A stretch of DNA of 64,000 nucleotides from Tanytarsus gracilentus. Taxonomy: Eukaryota > Arthropoda > Insecta > Diptera > Chironomidae. How positions within the stretch are numbered: position 1 is the stretch's first letter; each line of letters starts with the position of its first letter. Of the stretch, positions 30,373 through 42,100 are shown piece by piece. The stretch is taken from NCBI GenBank assembly GCA_038502055.1, contig JAXRKN010000044.1, forward strand, positions 902,001 to 966,000, written 5' to 3'. The position numbers and the translations under genes were made by a program. The notes below the pieces were generated by a model. It was not told the DNA's origin. It saw only the letters and a list, made by a program, of their open reading frames with translations, and did no database searches.

Positions 30373-32125
30373 GTAAGTCCAGTGCATAACTCAAGCAGGT
30401 GTTTATTTTTAATTACTCGATCAAACAATGTAATTAAGAAGTGCAGTCAACACTCAATGACTGGCGAGGGTGAATGAAAATTTTTACGTAACGCGAAAAA
30501 AAAAATATTTTCTTTTCAAAGTCATGTAATTAAGAAAAATTTGCTGTTTTTCTCATTTTGAGCGCTTTAGCGAGAGAAAGTTGCTTTAAAATCAATATCA
30601 TTGTGGAAGTTGTGACACTCGTTGATGGAATGTGAGAAAAAAATTGCGAAAACTCTTCTGCAAAAATATCTTTTTGGCCATTACATGAAAATAAACGGGC
30701 GCGAATGGAAAAACGCAACCTCTCTCTGTCGTTTTTCATTTATTTTTAATCTGCTTGTTATTTTCTCTCTTTCTTTATATACACTGGGGCTATCTTATAT
30801 TTAAGAAAAAAAAACATGAAGACTCAACTGTGACTATTAATAGGTAGATTTTCAAAGTTATATATTTGTGCAACAATCGCGTGTCCAAGTCGCCAGTGTT
30901 GTCGAAATGTGGGTGGAATTATGGGCAGGTTCTTTTGGTGATTTAGACAAATCGTTGCTGACGACACCCGACACCTCTGGCTGTTGAGTCACATGAGCAA
31001 TTTTCAAATTAAATAAACAGAAATTTTTAAAATTGTTGTAGGTTGTTTTTTGACGTAACATCCGCAAGGGATGAATTTTTTTGAAGTATTTGATTGCAAT
31101 CATCAAGGGAAGGAAGCTATGAAATTTTAGTTTCTTTGTTTTAATTTATTTCAAGGAAATTTTACAGATTATACATGAACGCATATATGCAAAAACTGCC
31201 AAATGACTAAAATGGTAAACCCACATGCCTACTTCGGAAAAACATATATTTTAAATATTTTTCAAACGAGCAATTTTTATCTTGCAATAATCTCTTGATT
31301 TTGTACTATTGAAGAGCAAAAAGTTTATTAGCAAAATCCAGAAAGTATTTATAAACTTTTAATAAAATTATTCAAGTCACAATAAGTCACATTTTTGGAA
31401 ATAAAAATTGCCCGTTTGAAAAATATTTAAAATATATGTTTTTCCGAAGTAGGCATGTGGGTTTACCATTTTAGTCATTTGGCAGTTTTTGCATATATGC
31501 GTTCACATAGTTGCATCTTGAAAAAAATTATTCATCTTTTTTATTGCTCTAATTTTTGAAAAATAAATCATTCAAAGTTTTTGAAATTAAATTTGAAAAA
31601 TTGTTTGATAATTTTTAGCAATGATTTTTTAAATAGTGAAAATAAATTTTTGTTAAATACGTTATTTTTTAAGAAGAAATTCAATCTTTTGCGGGGGTTT
31701 AAACTACGTAAAATTTAAAAATATTTCAACCTTTAAAACTTCCACCCATATGCAAAAAACATGAATGATCTTCCACCCATACAGAAAGCGATCGTTATAT
31801 ACCTAATACTGCCTCAGAGCGCCAGATATATTTTTGTTTTTCACGAAAAGAAAAAAACATGATCTCGCGCAAGAAAAAAACATCAACGCAAATCCTTGTT
31901 TTTTCTCATCTTCTGTGTCACGATATTTTCAGCACAGATTTTCTTCTTCTTTGCACACACACGCTCGCTGTTTATGACGAAAATGAGACACAATGTAAGA
32001 CATCGTCGACTAAATTGTTTAGATTATAATTAAAGCAGATGCGATTCATATAATTATGCAACGCTCGTTTGGCCACCTGTAAGAGCGACTCTTAATTTAA
32101 TTTTCTCTATCCTCTCTCTTTTTAG
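30373..32125 (+). other. Probable first intron of mohawk
   Basis: A 1753-bp interval from GTAAGT (30373) to a CTCTATCCTCTCTCTTTTTAG acceptor (32125). It contains the 330-bp inverted repeat at 31176-31505 and otherwise no recognisable gene. The boundaries are predicted from consensus strength; transcript data would settle them. Confidence 0.35.
31176..31505. repeat. Nearly perfect long inverted repeat (105-bp arms)
   Basis: Left arm 31176-31280 and right arm 31401-31505 are reverse complements over 105 bp with a single mismatch (an A in the left arm against a G-equivalent, near 31270). They are separated by a 120-bp AT-rich spacer. Each arm begins TGAACGCATATATGC at its outer end. Nothing in the spacer codes for a protein. 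Such high arm identity means recent origin or active homogenisation. It may be a MITE with long terminal inverted repeats or a hairpin-RNA locus. No convincing target-site duplication flanks it. Confidence 0.9.
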
Positions 32126-32169
32126 AACGAAAGAAAAGTCGTTTCAAGAAAGTCTTTAAATATTATTTA

Positions 32170-33512
32170 ATGGATAACATGAAAATCTCATCGAGACCAA
32201 TTCGAATTAGAAAAAATTCTAGGTCGGTAAAAAGAAGCGTTTGAGTGTGTTCGTGTGTCATTAATTAACAATCGTTTGCCGTGTAGATTTTTCTTTGCTA
32301 ATCACTTGAAAAAATGTTTTAAACTTTTGAAACTAAATGGAATTTTTCACTACAGAAAATCATGGACTCAAAATGGAGACTCAGATCGACCTGTGAAGAG
32401 ATTATTTACACCTGAAATAAAAAAGCTTTTGAAAGATTGGCTAGTGAGAAGAAGAGAGAATCCATATCCGAGTCGTGAGGAAAAGAAAATTCTCGCTGTT
32501 GAAACTGGTGAGGAAAATTTGAATTTCGAATAATTTCCTGGATTATATTTTTTTAAATTTAAATAAGTTACAAAAATTTGAGCAAAGACACAAATTTTAT
32601 ATAACAATTTAAATTTATTTTGTACGTTATTAAGAGAAAAATTCTTCAGAAACAAGACTCAATTTTTATTCGCTCTAATATCAATTCAGGACTGACCTAC
32701 ACTCAAATCTGCAACTGGTTTGCGAACTGGCGAAGAAAATTGAAAAACACAAGTGGCCAGAAAAAATCGTGGGGAAATTTAATAAAAAATTACAATTGTA
32801 ACGCCAAAGGTAAAATAGCTTTTTTAAATTAATAAATTTTTAATTTTCTTTATTAAATTATAAAGGAAATGTCGAACAATTTAGCATTGACAGCTCGGAC
32901 TCGATATGGGAAAATCAAAATCAAGATGAATTCTCTCTCGACTCGATGACCTACAATCAAAATTCCGACACCGAGGCACAAGATCTCTCCTCAAAAGCAA
33001 ATGTCGCAATGCATTTCGATGATCCAAATTTCCAATCGATGGCGCATGGGCAGAGTTTCAATGCCGCCTCTTTCTTCCACCCACAAAATTCTCAATTGAC
33101 AATGAATTTTCTCGCTCAACAAGCTCAGTGTCTTCAGCAGCAGCTGCAATCTCAATCGAATGAATCTCACAAGCAATATTTTACAACTCACTCAAATAAG
33201 TTTAAGAATCACATTATGGAAAAATATCTTCGGGGTCTCGATGATGAATCGACGGGTAATGACATGAATGAGAAGCAGCAGGACAATTCGCCCGAAAGAA
33301 AGCCAGAGCTGTCAAAATGGCTCGAAAGCACCGCCAATTTTCAACCCAGTAAGAATAATTACAACATTGATTTTGCCAAAGCAGAAAGAAAGAAAAAATT
33401 AAGTAAATCCAGCTCTTCAAATGGAAGTGGACTTTGTGAAAAGGAACTCATAGCTGCCGAGACTCTTGTGCTGTTGAAAAATTTAAGAACGACTAAGTTT
33501 TACAACAGCTAA
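32170..33512 (+). CDS. Mohawk-type TALE homeodomain transcription factor
   Basis: Spliced model of 323 aa: exons 32170-32222, 32356-32507, 32690-32809 and 32866-33512, phases continuous throughout. The homeodomain spans roughly residues 31-90. It has the TALE three-residue loop extension (RENPYPSREEK) and a recognition helix with NWFANWRRKLKN; Trp48, Phe49 and Asn51 of the homeodomain are present. Directly after it come SWGNLIKNYN and GNVEQFS, which match Mohawk (Drosophila CG11617, vertebrate MKX) rather than Iroquois proteins. The C-terminal half is low-complexity, rich in Gln, Ser and Asn, with acidic patches. It should act in the nucleus as a sequence-specific regulator, usually a repressor in this family. 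The start ATG at 32170 gives a basic RPIRIRKNSR N-terminus; the first donor (AG|GTCGGT) is weak, so exon 1 is the least certain part. Confidence 0.88.
32580..32598 (+). repeat. Half-copy of the GCAAAGACACAAATTTT foldback element
   Basis: Within the second coding intron of mohawk, GAGCAAAGACACAAATTTT matches one arm of the hairpin elements at 38385, 43422 and 44498, without the partner arm. It is too short to be sure it derives from the same family. Confidence 0.3.
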
Positions 33513-34014
33513 AAATTGAGAAAATAAATTTCTCAAGCCTTTGCTTACAAATCTTTCCGAGACATTTCCCAAAACAGATGCAACGTCAAACATAAAAGCA
33601 TATCGACCTTGAGTCGTTACAAAGAAAGAAAAAATATTTTGTTTTTTTTTAGTTAGAGCATTCCGAGCGTAATGAAAATGAGGAAAATTATATTTTTTTT
33701 TGTTATTTCGCGCACAGTTACGACAACGGTTGACATGAAATGCTCAGAATGAAAATTTGTTGGTATGAAAAATTACAAATTGAAGCTTGTAAAATTTAAA
33801 TTTTTAATAAATCTTTAAAATTTAACGGATAATTTTTATTGATAAAATTTTTCATTCTGAGTCACGATGTTGTTGTTGTGTCGCGTCTTGTTAAAAACGA
33901 TATTTAACTATCAAAAACGTTTATCTTGTTATGTATTTTTGTTTTCGCATAGACTCAAATTAAAAGTTAGTTAGATGAAGACATTTGTTGATCGTTTTGT
34001 GAATTTAGATGATA

Positions 34015-34059
34015 AATAAAATTGAGAGAAATTTTTAGCTATTTTACTATAAATTTATT
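34015..34059. terminator. Convergent poly(A) signals of mohawk and mRpL10
   Basis: AATAAA at 34015-34020 on the plus strand lies about 500 bp after the mohawk stop; an earlier AATAAA at 33523-33528 is only 11 bp past it. TTTATT at 34054-34059 is AATAAA on the minus strand, just past the mRpL10 stop at 34075. The two tail-to-tail genes therefore have very closely spaced or overlapping 3' ends. Cleavage sites were not determined. Confidence 0.5.
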
Positions 34060-34074
34060 TTTTCACTGAATTTA

Positions 34075-35030
34075 TCACTCATCTTTTTTAGTAACTTCAT
34101 CAGGTGTATCGTTGTTCACAACAACTTCTTCGGGCGTTTCAGTTTTAGCAGCAACTTCTTCAGGTTTTTCTTTTGAGTTTTCACGCACGTGCGCTTCTAA
34201 AATGTTCACTAAGTTCGACTGATGACTCTGTAGATTTTGAACGAGCTGACTACCAGCCATGTTAAGGACATTTGTTAATTGTGATCTGACAATTTGAATG
34301 TCTGGCATTACAGCATACGCTTCAAACTCTTTCTTCGATAATAAACGACCTTCGGCGATGCCACACAATAAATTCATTTGAGGAATTTTCTTGAGAATTT
34401 TAAGCATCAGATTCACATTATTGTTGTCCGTACAGAAAATGAAGCCAGTTGAAAATGACTTATTCTCATTGAGTGCTAGAAGACATTCATAATTTGTGCC
34501 TTTAATCGCTCTCGTTAAAATACTTTGACCGTATTTTTTGTAGTGCATGCCACTCTTATGAAACGCTACCGCTGCTTTGAACGAATCTTCACCAGTGATT
34601 GAATTAATGTGAACAATTCCAACCATTTTCGAATGATCAAACCAATTTTTCGTTTCGCGTGCTATAATTTCTTCGTATGGATTTTCTCTGAGTTGAAATT
34701 CCTTCTGGGTCGATGGCAAAAATGCAGTCTTTGGACATGGACGGATTCTCTCTTTTTTAGCATGTTTTGGTTGAGTAACTGCAATTAAAAGTGCTCGAAA
34801 GAAATCCGGTTGTCGTGGACGCTGAAATTAAATTTAAATTAATTTTCTGGATGATGAAAAATATTTTCTAAACTCACTTGGATGTTAATTTTTCCTCTGA
34901 ATCTTTTAAATGCCAAATTAGGCAGTTGAGCGGTGAGGAATGCTGTTGAAATTATTTTAAAATTATTAGCCGGTATTTTAAAATTACTTAAAAATTGTTT
35001 TTACTCACAGTTCTTTAGTAAACTCGTCAT
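34075..35030 (-). CDS. mRpL10: Mitochondrial large ribosomal subunit protein uL10m
   Basis: Spliced model of 277 aa: exons 35030-35009, 34942-34878 and 34821-34075, all GT-AG. The N-terminus MTSLLKNSFLTAQLPNLAF, then KRFRGKINIQRPR, has the hydroxylated/basic look of a mitochondrial import signal and closely resembles insect mRpL10. The body (about residues 75-225) is the uL10 domain, which anchors the L7/L12 stalk to the mitoribosome and so supports GTPase factor binding. The C-terminus is an acidic, Pro/Thr/Glu-rich tail (residues about 240-277), variable in this family. It is convergent with mohawk. The start is the first ATG of a 22-nt coding exon, chosen because phase and family both fit. 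Confidence 0.88.
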
Positions 35031-36139
35031 AATTAATAAATTTTATTTTTCAATGTGTGTTTTTTGTTTTGATTAAAAAATTTTGGTCCATATGGTTAAT
35101 TTACTCCAGTGACGCATTTATTTTGAATTTTGAAAATACGTAAGAAACTATGTTGAGGAATTAATTATTATTTAAATCTGATTAATTTTAATTACCCATA
35201 AAAAAGTTATTTTTAAATTGTCTAAATTTATTTTCATGACACAACAATTAAATGGAAATAAATAAATGATTATTAAAAATCTTGGATTATATTTATAATT
35301 TGACACACGATGACACCCGATGACACCAAAAGATAAAAATTAATTACTTATTTAATTCGCATTTGATGACAGTTTTTTTCACACTTTTGTTCCTGAAACC
35401 AATTAATTACAACTGAATTTAATTGCTTTAAAATTTATTAACTTCCTAAAAATTAAATAATTATATTTACATCATCAACATTTTTTAAAATTAAACTTTT
35501 GAGACAGCGACGAAACTTTGAAATATCAGTCTTATTGGTTTATTGCATTTCACCGCGATAATCAAATCGCACAAATTTTTCTTCGTAAAATAAAACACAA
35601 AATTTATTTTTTTTGGCGTGTAGGTTGATTCACTCTTCGGTAAACAACGATATGAGAAAAATATTGCGTCGAAAATTTAAATGCAAAAAGTTCTTTTTAA
35701 ATTAACAAATTATTACTATAGGAGATGGCAAAAATGTTTAAAATTATAAATTTTTTCTGAGTCATACAAAAATTTCTTTGCAAGAGAAATAATTTGTGGT
35801 ATTTTACACATTTGGCATTTCAACTTAAAACCTATGCAGTATAAATTTACAAAAATTTTATGTTTGGTGTATTCTATGTGAAAATGGGTTGAGTTTAAGT
35901 TTTTATAAACTTTTGAGTTGAAAATTTAAATTCGAATTTTCCTGGAATTTTTTTAATTTCAATGCAAATTTTTTTAGAGTATCAGTATCTTAATCCTTTT
36001 CCACCCTAACTGACTCAACTAAAAGAAAAAAAATCTCATAAAAATGCGCTCCGCATTGCAAAAATTATGAGCTCAAATTCCGGAAAACCTTTTTCTCATT
36101 ATTTTCATTCCCAAAAGTCAAAACACAAAGCTTGCATCT
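35031..36139. other. Intergenic region between mRpL10 and the Venus kinase receptor
   Basis: About 1.1 kb of AT-rich DNA between two minus-strand genes. It should hold the mRpL10 promoter and the receptor's 3' untranslated region; a minus-strand AATAAA is present at 35603-35608. No further ORF or RNA gene is recognised. Confidence 0.6.
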
Positions 36140-39100
36140 TTAAATAGATGTCGTGCATTCTTCGAGTGGAGATCGATTTCTATTTTTACCACCACACATT
36201 GGAACATACATTTTGAGCAGACTCAAGGTACTTTTCGATATCTCTGAACGTCGTTGCAGCAGGAGAGGCTCGATCGGATTGTAATTTCCATTTGGCAGTG
36301 TTGCAGTCAAATCAGGGTATTCATTATAAATGCCATTAATTCGTCTTGGAGGTTTCATATCGAGATATTCAAATTCGGGTTGATTTCCACGACAATTTTG
36401 GGTCGGAAGAGCCGATGAACTCGCTGACGTACGAAGAAAATCGACATTTATTGTTGCGGCAGGTGTGTGAGATCTTTCACGCTCTGCCAACTGATCAAAC
36501 TCTAATTCATCGGTGTTGCTTCCCAATAAATTAACTTGCTCGTTAAGATTAGGCTTTGGCACATCCATCATGCATGGCGTGAGCATCCGTGGATGACTTG
36601 AAATAAATTCTACGACTGTTGACGCACCAGGGCGTTTCTTTGGATCGATACTGAAGCACGATGACATCAGTGCCTTCAGTTGAGGTTTACAATTCGATGG
36701 AATTTTAACGCTCCTTCCCGATTTTACCAAATCCTTAATTGAATGCGAAAAAAAATGGTCAATAAAAGTCAAAGATAATTTTTTTTCGCATTACTTACAA
36801 AGACTTGATTGTTATTGAGACCTTGAAAAGGAAATCCTCCGAGTGTGACAACTTCATAAAGAAAGACACCGAATGCCCACACGTCAGAAGAATGAGTAAA
36901 AAGTCCAGCCTAATGGAAATTTCAATGATAAAATTTAATGAGCGGAAAAAATTAAAAACCGTTGCTTAAATTTTTTTTGAGGATAACAAAATTTTAACTG
37001 GCTCAATTTCAAAAAATATGTCAGAATTCAATTAGCTATTTTTAATTTATTTCCTGGATTTTTTATCACTTTCCAAAAATAATTTTAAGTGTCCAAAAAA
37101 TATTGCAACTTGAAACATTTCATCAACTTACAGTTACAGCCTCAGGGCTCATCCAACGAACCGGCAGCATGCCTTTTCGCGTAAAGCGATAATAATCGTT
37201 ATCAGAGGTCGACCTCGCCATTCCGAAATCGCTGTGGGCAAAAAAAAAATTACACTCTAAAATTTCTCAATTGAATTTCAAAATTAAAATTACCCAATTT
37301 TACAAATCCGCTGTGCATTAATGAGACAATTTCTGCATGCAATGTCTCGATGGACGAAATTGAGGCTGGCAAGATAGCTGAGACCACGAGCGACATCGAG
37401 AGCCATTAAAGTTAAGCGCTTCGGACTAATATCATTTGTATCATCATGAATTTTATCATCGACCAAGTGTCTTCGTGCTAACAAGAAAGTTTTGAGATCG
37501 CCATAAAGCATGAATTCAGTCAACATGTAGAGCGGCTCTTTTTGAAGGCACACCGCTAGGAGTTTTACAATATTTTTGTGCTCAAATCTCTTCATGATTT
37601 CCGACTCGGCAAGGAAATCTAATCGTGACTCGGCAGTCGCATTTGACTTTAATGTCTTAATTGCGACGGGTGACCATCCTTCATCGTGATCAATCAACGC
37701 TTCACCACCATAAACGGTTCCGAATGCACCTTCACCAATGCGACGATTAAGAATGACGTTTTCGCGCTTAATCTCCCAACGCGAGAGCTCAATTCCATTT
37801 ACAACACGTCCGTAGTTGATCATAATTTGTGCAGATTCTTCAAGCTTTTTCGCATAAATGCTCTTCCAAAAGAGAAAAGAAAAACCGGAGCATGCGAGGA
37901 TGATAAATACACAAAGTGTGCCGATCAAGACGGAATTTACTGAAGAGCACTCAACACTAAATAAATCAGCGATGAATTCCAGTGCACAACTTTCTTTTCC
38001 ATCATCGGGAATTTTATTATTAGGCCAGATGCAAAGAGATTCATTTAAAATCAATTTTCCATCGTGTGATTCTCTATCGACTATTTTTGGCTTGTAAGTG
38101 CCAACCAATTTAAAATCATTGCGTTGCCATTGTAAAATGTTAATGTCCGTGAATCTTGAGCCAGCCTTGTTGAATTCAATTTTTCCGGATACACCCGTGA
38201 AATTTAAATTTTCTATAATTTCCGATATTTTATCGTACGTCACTTTATTATCGAGATTCTTCAAGTACCAGTGCCTTGTTGTTTCATTCGCGGGTGGATC
38301 TAGATGAATTTTAGAGAAATAATTAATTTAATTTTAGCTTCGTTTTTGAAAAATGATTAATTTAATTTTAAATTTTAAAAAATTGTGTCTTTGCTAATAT
38401 TCTAGCAAAGACACGAAATTTTAAGACCTGACTATTTAAATTTTTTATTAACGGTTTTTTGGATTTTTTTTACTTGCCTGCGTTCATCAACTTTTTAAGG
38501 GTCTTCACATACACCCAAATCGTATCGTACACAAACGGAGCATAATCAGCCGGAGAGATTTCAGATTTATTTGTTTTGTGCAAGTAATTTTCTTTCCATC
38601 CCTCAACCGTGATCTTCGATGGAATTTTCTCCTCATCTTTTCCCAAATTTGCATACGAAAGAGCGAAATGACCGTCCAAGATTTTACTCATCGAGCAAGT
38701 CTCGTTGCTGTAGAGTGAATTTGTTTCATTCATTTTTAGCGAAATATAAACTGGCAAGAACCAAACGTAGCCGTCTTTTGCCGTCATCTGCATAATTATT
38801 GTGAGAAAGAATTTGCGCATAAATAAAAAAAATCAGTTTCAAAACAAAAGTGTCAAATTTAATTGCAATTCGATGGAAAAAAATAGAAGAAAATATTGCA
38901 AAAAAAAATAAACATCGAGCACACTGTCATCGCTCGAAAAGAGACATTTATCTGCTTAGATTGACGGATCTTAATTGATCTCGAGATCACGCTCGTTTAC
39001 AGGTTACGTAAACTTTAAAATAATCAGAAATTACTTTAGGAAGTTTGTAAAAAAAAGTTGCTGATGCACTTTTTAGTTTTTGAGCGGAAAATTTTTTAAA

Positions 39101-42100
39101 AATTGATTTTTAAAAAAATTAATAGAAAGTAATATAAAATTGATTTTAAGGAAATAAATAATTTTTTTCAGAATTTTAAGTGAAGACAGTTGTAACTTAC
39201 GTCATACTTTAAGAAAAAAAAACAAGAATCATCAAATTACTTACACCCAACTTGCTTGCCGTGCACATTATCGGTTTCATTAAGAGATGATCGTGAATAT
39301 CGCAAATGATGATACGAGCGCGATTTATTTCCTTTAGCTCTTTGAGTAACTGTGAAAAGAAACAAGTGAAAATAGTCGACAATAAATTTGAGTTATGAGT
39401 TTACCTTATAAAAATGTTCCAACTGCTTCTTCTCGTTTGCCTCACGTGAAAATTTTCTGTTTACAATAATTTTAAATTTACTATTATTACTCGACTCCAT
39501 GCGAGTGATATATTCCGTCCACTTTTGCCCATCTTCTGTGATCGCTGCAATCCGTTCCCACCTGAGTCTTTCAAATAACTTTGCGAAAACATCTTCGTAC
39601 CTGGAATCGAAATATAATTACCAGTTTTTTTTATTTGGCCTTGAACTGTCTCGCGCACGTGCACAAATGCGCTAAAACTCTAAACTTACTGAGTATTCTC
39701 GCCGATTGTTCGAAAGAAATATGGATAGTTGGTGCGATCAGCGAATGAAATTCCTTCCGCACTGTACGTGATGGCAGTCATCTTATAATGTTTACTCACA
39801 ATGGCAATTGGCTCGATCGCCTCACTGCAAGCTGGTCCGCTAACTCCAATCATTCGCGATTTTTCACTAAAATGTCCGATGAAACTTCTCAATGTCTCGT
39901 CGGGTTTGCAGTCAATTTTGTTATTTTGAGCTTTGACCTTAATTTCTTTTGGAAATCCTTCGAGTTCTGTTAAATTTTCAAGATCCTCTTGAGCCATTTG
40001 TAAGGCCGTCTGAATTCCGTCATATTCTTGACCGGAATTGTCTTTCGGGTACCTTAATTAAATAATTAAATATTGTTAAGTTAAATTTTATTAAATTAAC
40101 TCACATGCCACCAATTAAGATTGTCATTTCATCGGGATACGTGAACCACCGGTCGTCCTCATTTTCGTCTAAATAATAATATTCTTTTTGCATATATTCG
40201 CACGCAATTTGATTGTAAATGTTCTCAAGATTTGTCTCATTATGTGCGCCAACGTGCGAATATTTTTCACCCTTTATCGTCAGAAGAACGTCAATTTTTT
40301 CTTTGAGAAAATTCTCATCGTACTTTTGAAGTAGTGGTTTGAGTGTCTTAAATCTAATTTTATTGAGAATTTCCGCCAAAAATGGACTGTCCTCGAGTAG
40401 TTGCTTCGAGTACATGACAGTCACCGTGTTGACGTCAAATTTGCAGCTAATATTTACATTGAGACCACGATAAAGCTCGCATGGCGGCATTTCAATTGCC
40501 GAAAACTTTTTCTTTCCATCAATAATTTCCGATGGCGTCCAATGAAGAACCAAAAAGTTTCTCTTAATATTATTTATCTCGATAATTTTCGATAAATTCG
40601 AAATCGTCCTTTTGAGTTTGTCGCCCATAAAATAAATTTCCAATTTGAGCTTTAAAGCTTCAATAATTCGAATGAAAAAATAGTTGTCGATGTAGTGAGA
40701 GGTGAGAACAATTCCGCATGGTTCAGTCGTAGATTTGCATTGTGTTGGACGGTAGATGCCATTTGTGACATTAATGTGATTAATATTTTCTAAACTTATC
40801 GGTAAAGTGCTGTCTAAAAAAGCTCTCAAATGATCCTCATTTTTGAGATTAAACGTGTTGATTGTCTTCTTGTAACTTCCTTCGTTGGCGATGAAATTTT
40901 TGTAGGAAATTTTTTCGTTTTTATTTTGCATGAGATGCTCAAGTACGTAGAGTCCATGACGAAAGACGTCGGATGAGATTGAATTTCCCTCTTGAATGTA
41001 TTGATGTAAAAAATCACGATGCTCGCCCGTCTGCCAAACGCCCAAATTAATTGCCGGCTCCTCATCCATCAGCTCGTAAAAGTTGTACAAGTCAATTGTT
41101 TTATCATCATCGTAATATTTTTTGTTCTCGTACAGCGCTGTCGTCCAATGATCCTCTTCGTATGTATCCAAAATTATTGGCTTATCGAAATCCATAATTT
41201 CTTTCAGAAACATCGCAAATGCACGTGTTGTCAGCTCATGCGATATTCGATGTGAAACAACAAACTTCAGTGACTTGATATTCGAGAATGATGGAAACGT
41301 GGCATCGTCTAAACATGAAAAAAATCATGAGGGTAATTATGCAACTCCATTAATTGATTGAATCTTAATTAATTTTGTTTATAAACCGCATTTCCGTTCC
41401 ATTACTTGATAAGAGTTTAATGAATGACGCACAATTCAGAGCAAAAAATTGATTCATAAGAGAAACGTGATTGGAAAAAAAATTATTGAGTTGCAATTTT
41501 TTTTTATTAATCCTTGAAGAAGAAACTTTAAAATTATTGATTTACTGGAAATTTGATAGTTTAAAAATGGTTGAGAGAATCGAGGTTGATTAACCACGTG
41601 GTTTTAAAAATTGTTGATAGTAAAATTGTAAAAATATTTAAATTATAAATTACAATGTAAAAGTTTAGTGACGCAGACGAGAAAATTTTGTAATAAATCT
41701 TTAAAGTGTTTTTCTTGCAAAATATTTATTTTTCACTGCCACATTTAGAAATTCAAAGAGCGTCTTAAAGATAATTAAAAATGCATAAAATTATTAGCTC
41801 ATGAGGAGAAAAGAAAACCGACGAGGAAACTATGGCAACAATGTTTGAGCGATGTGGTGTTATGTGAGTTATTTTACTGCCACTGCATTTTTATGTATGA
41901 CGACAATCGTGTTTTTATATTCTTTTGAAAAATAATCGCTCAGACAGCGAGGGATTTTTTAAAATTTTTAGCTGAAAATTATTTTAAGAAAAAGTTTTTG
42001 AAATGAAATTTATTTAATAAACGAAATATTTATGAGTTTTTTTTAAATTTAAAAATTTTGTAAAATTCTAAAACGACACTGAAAATTATTTGCAGATTGC

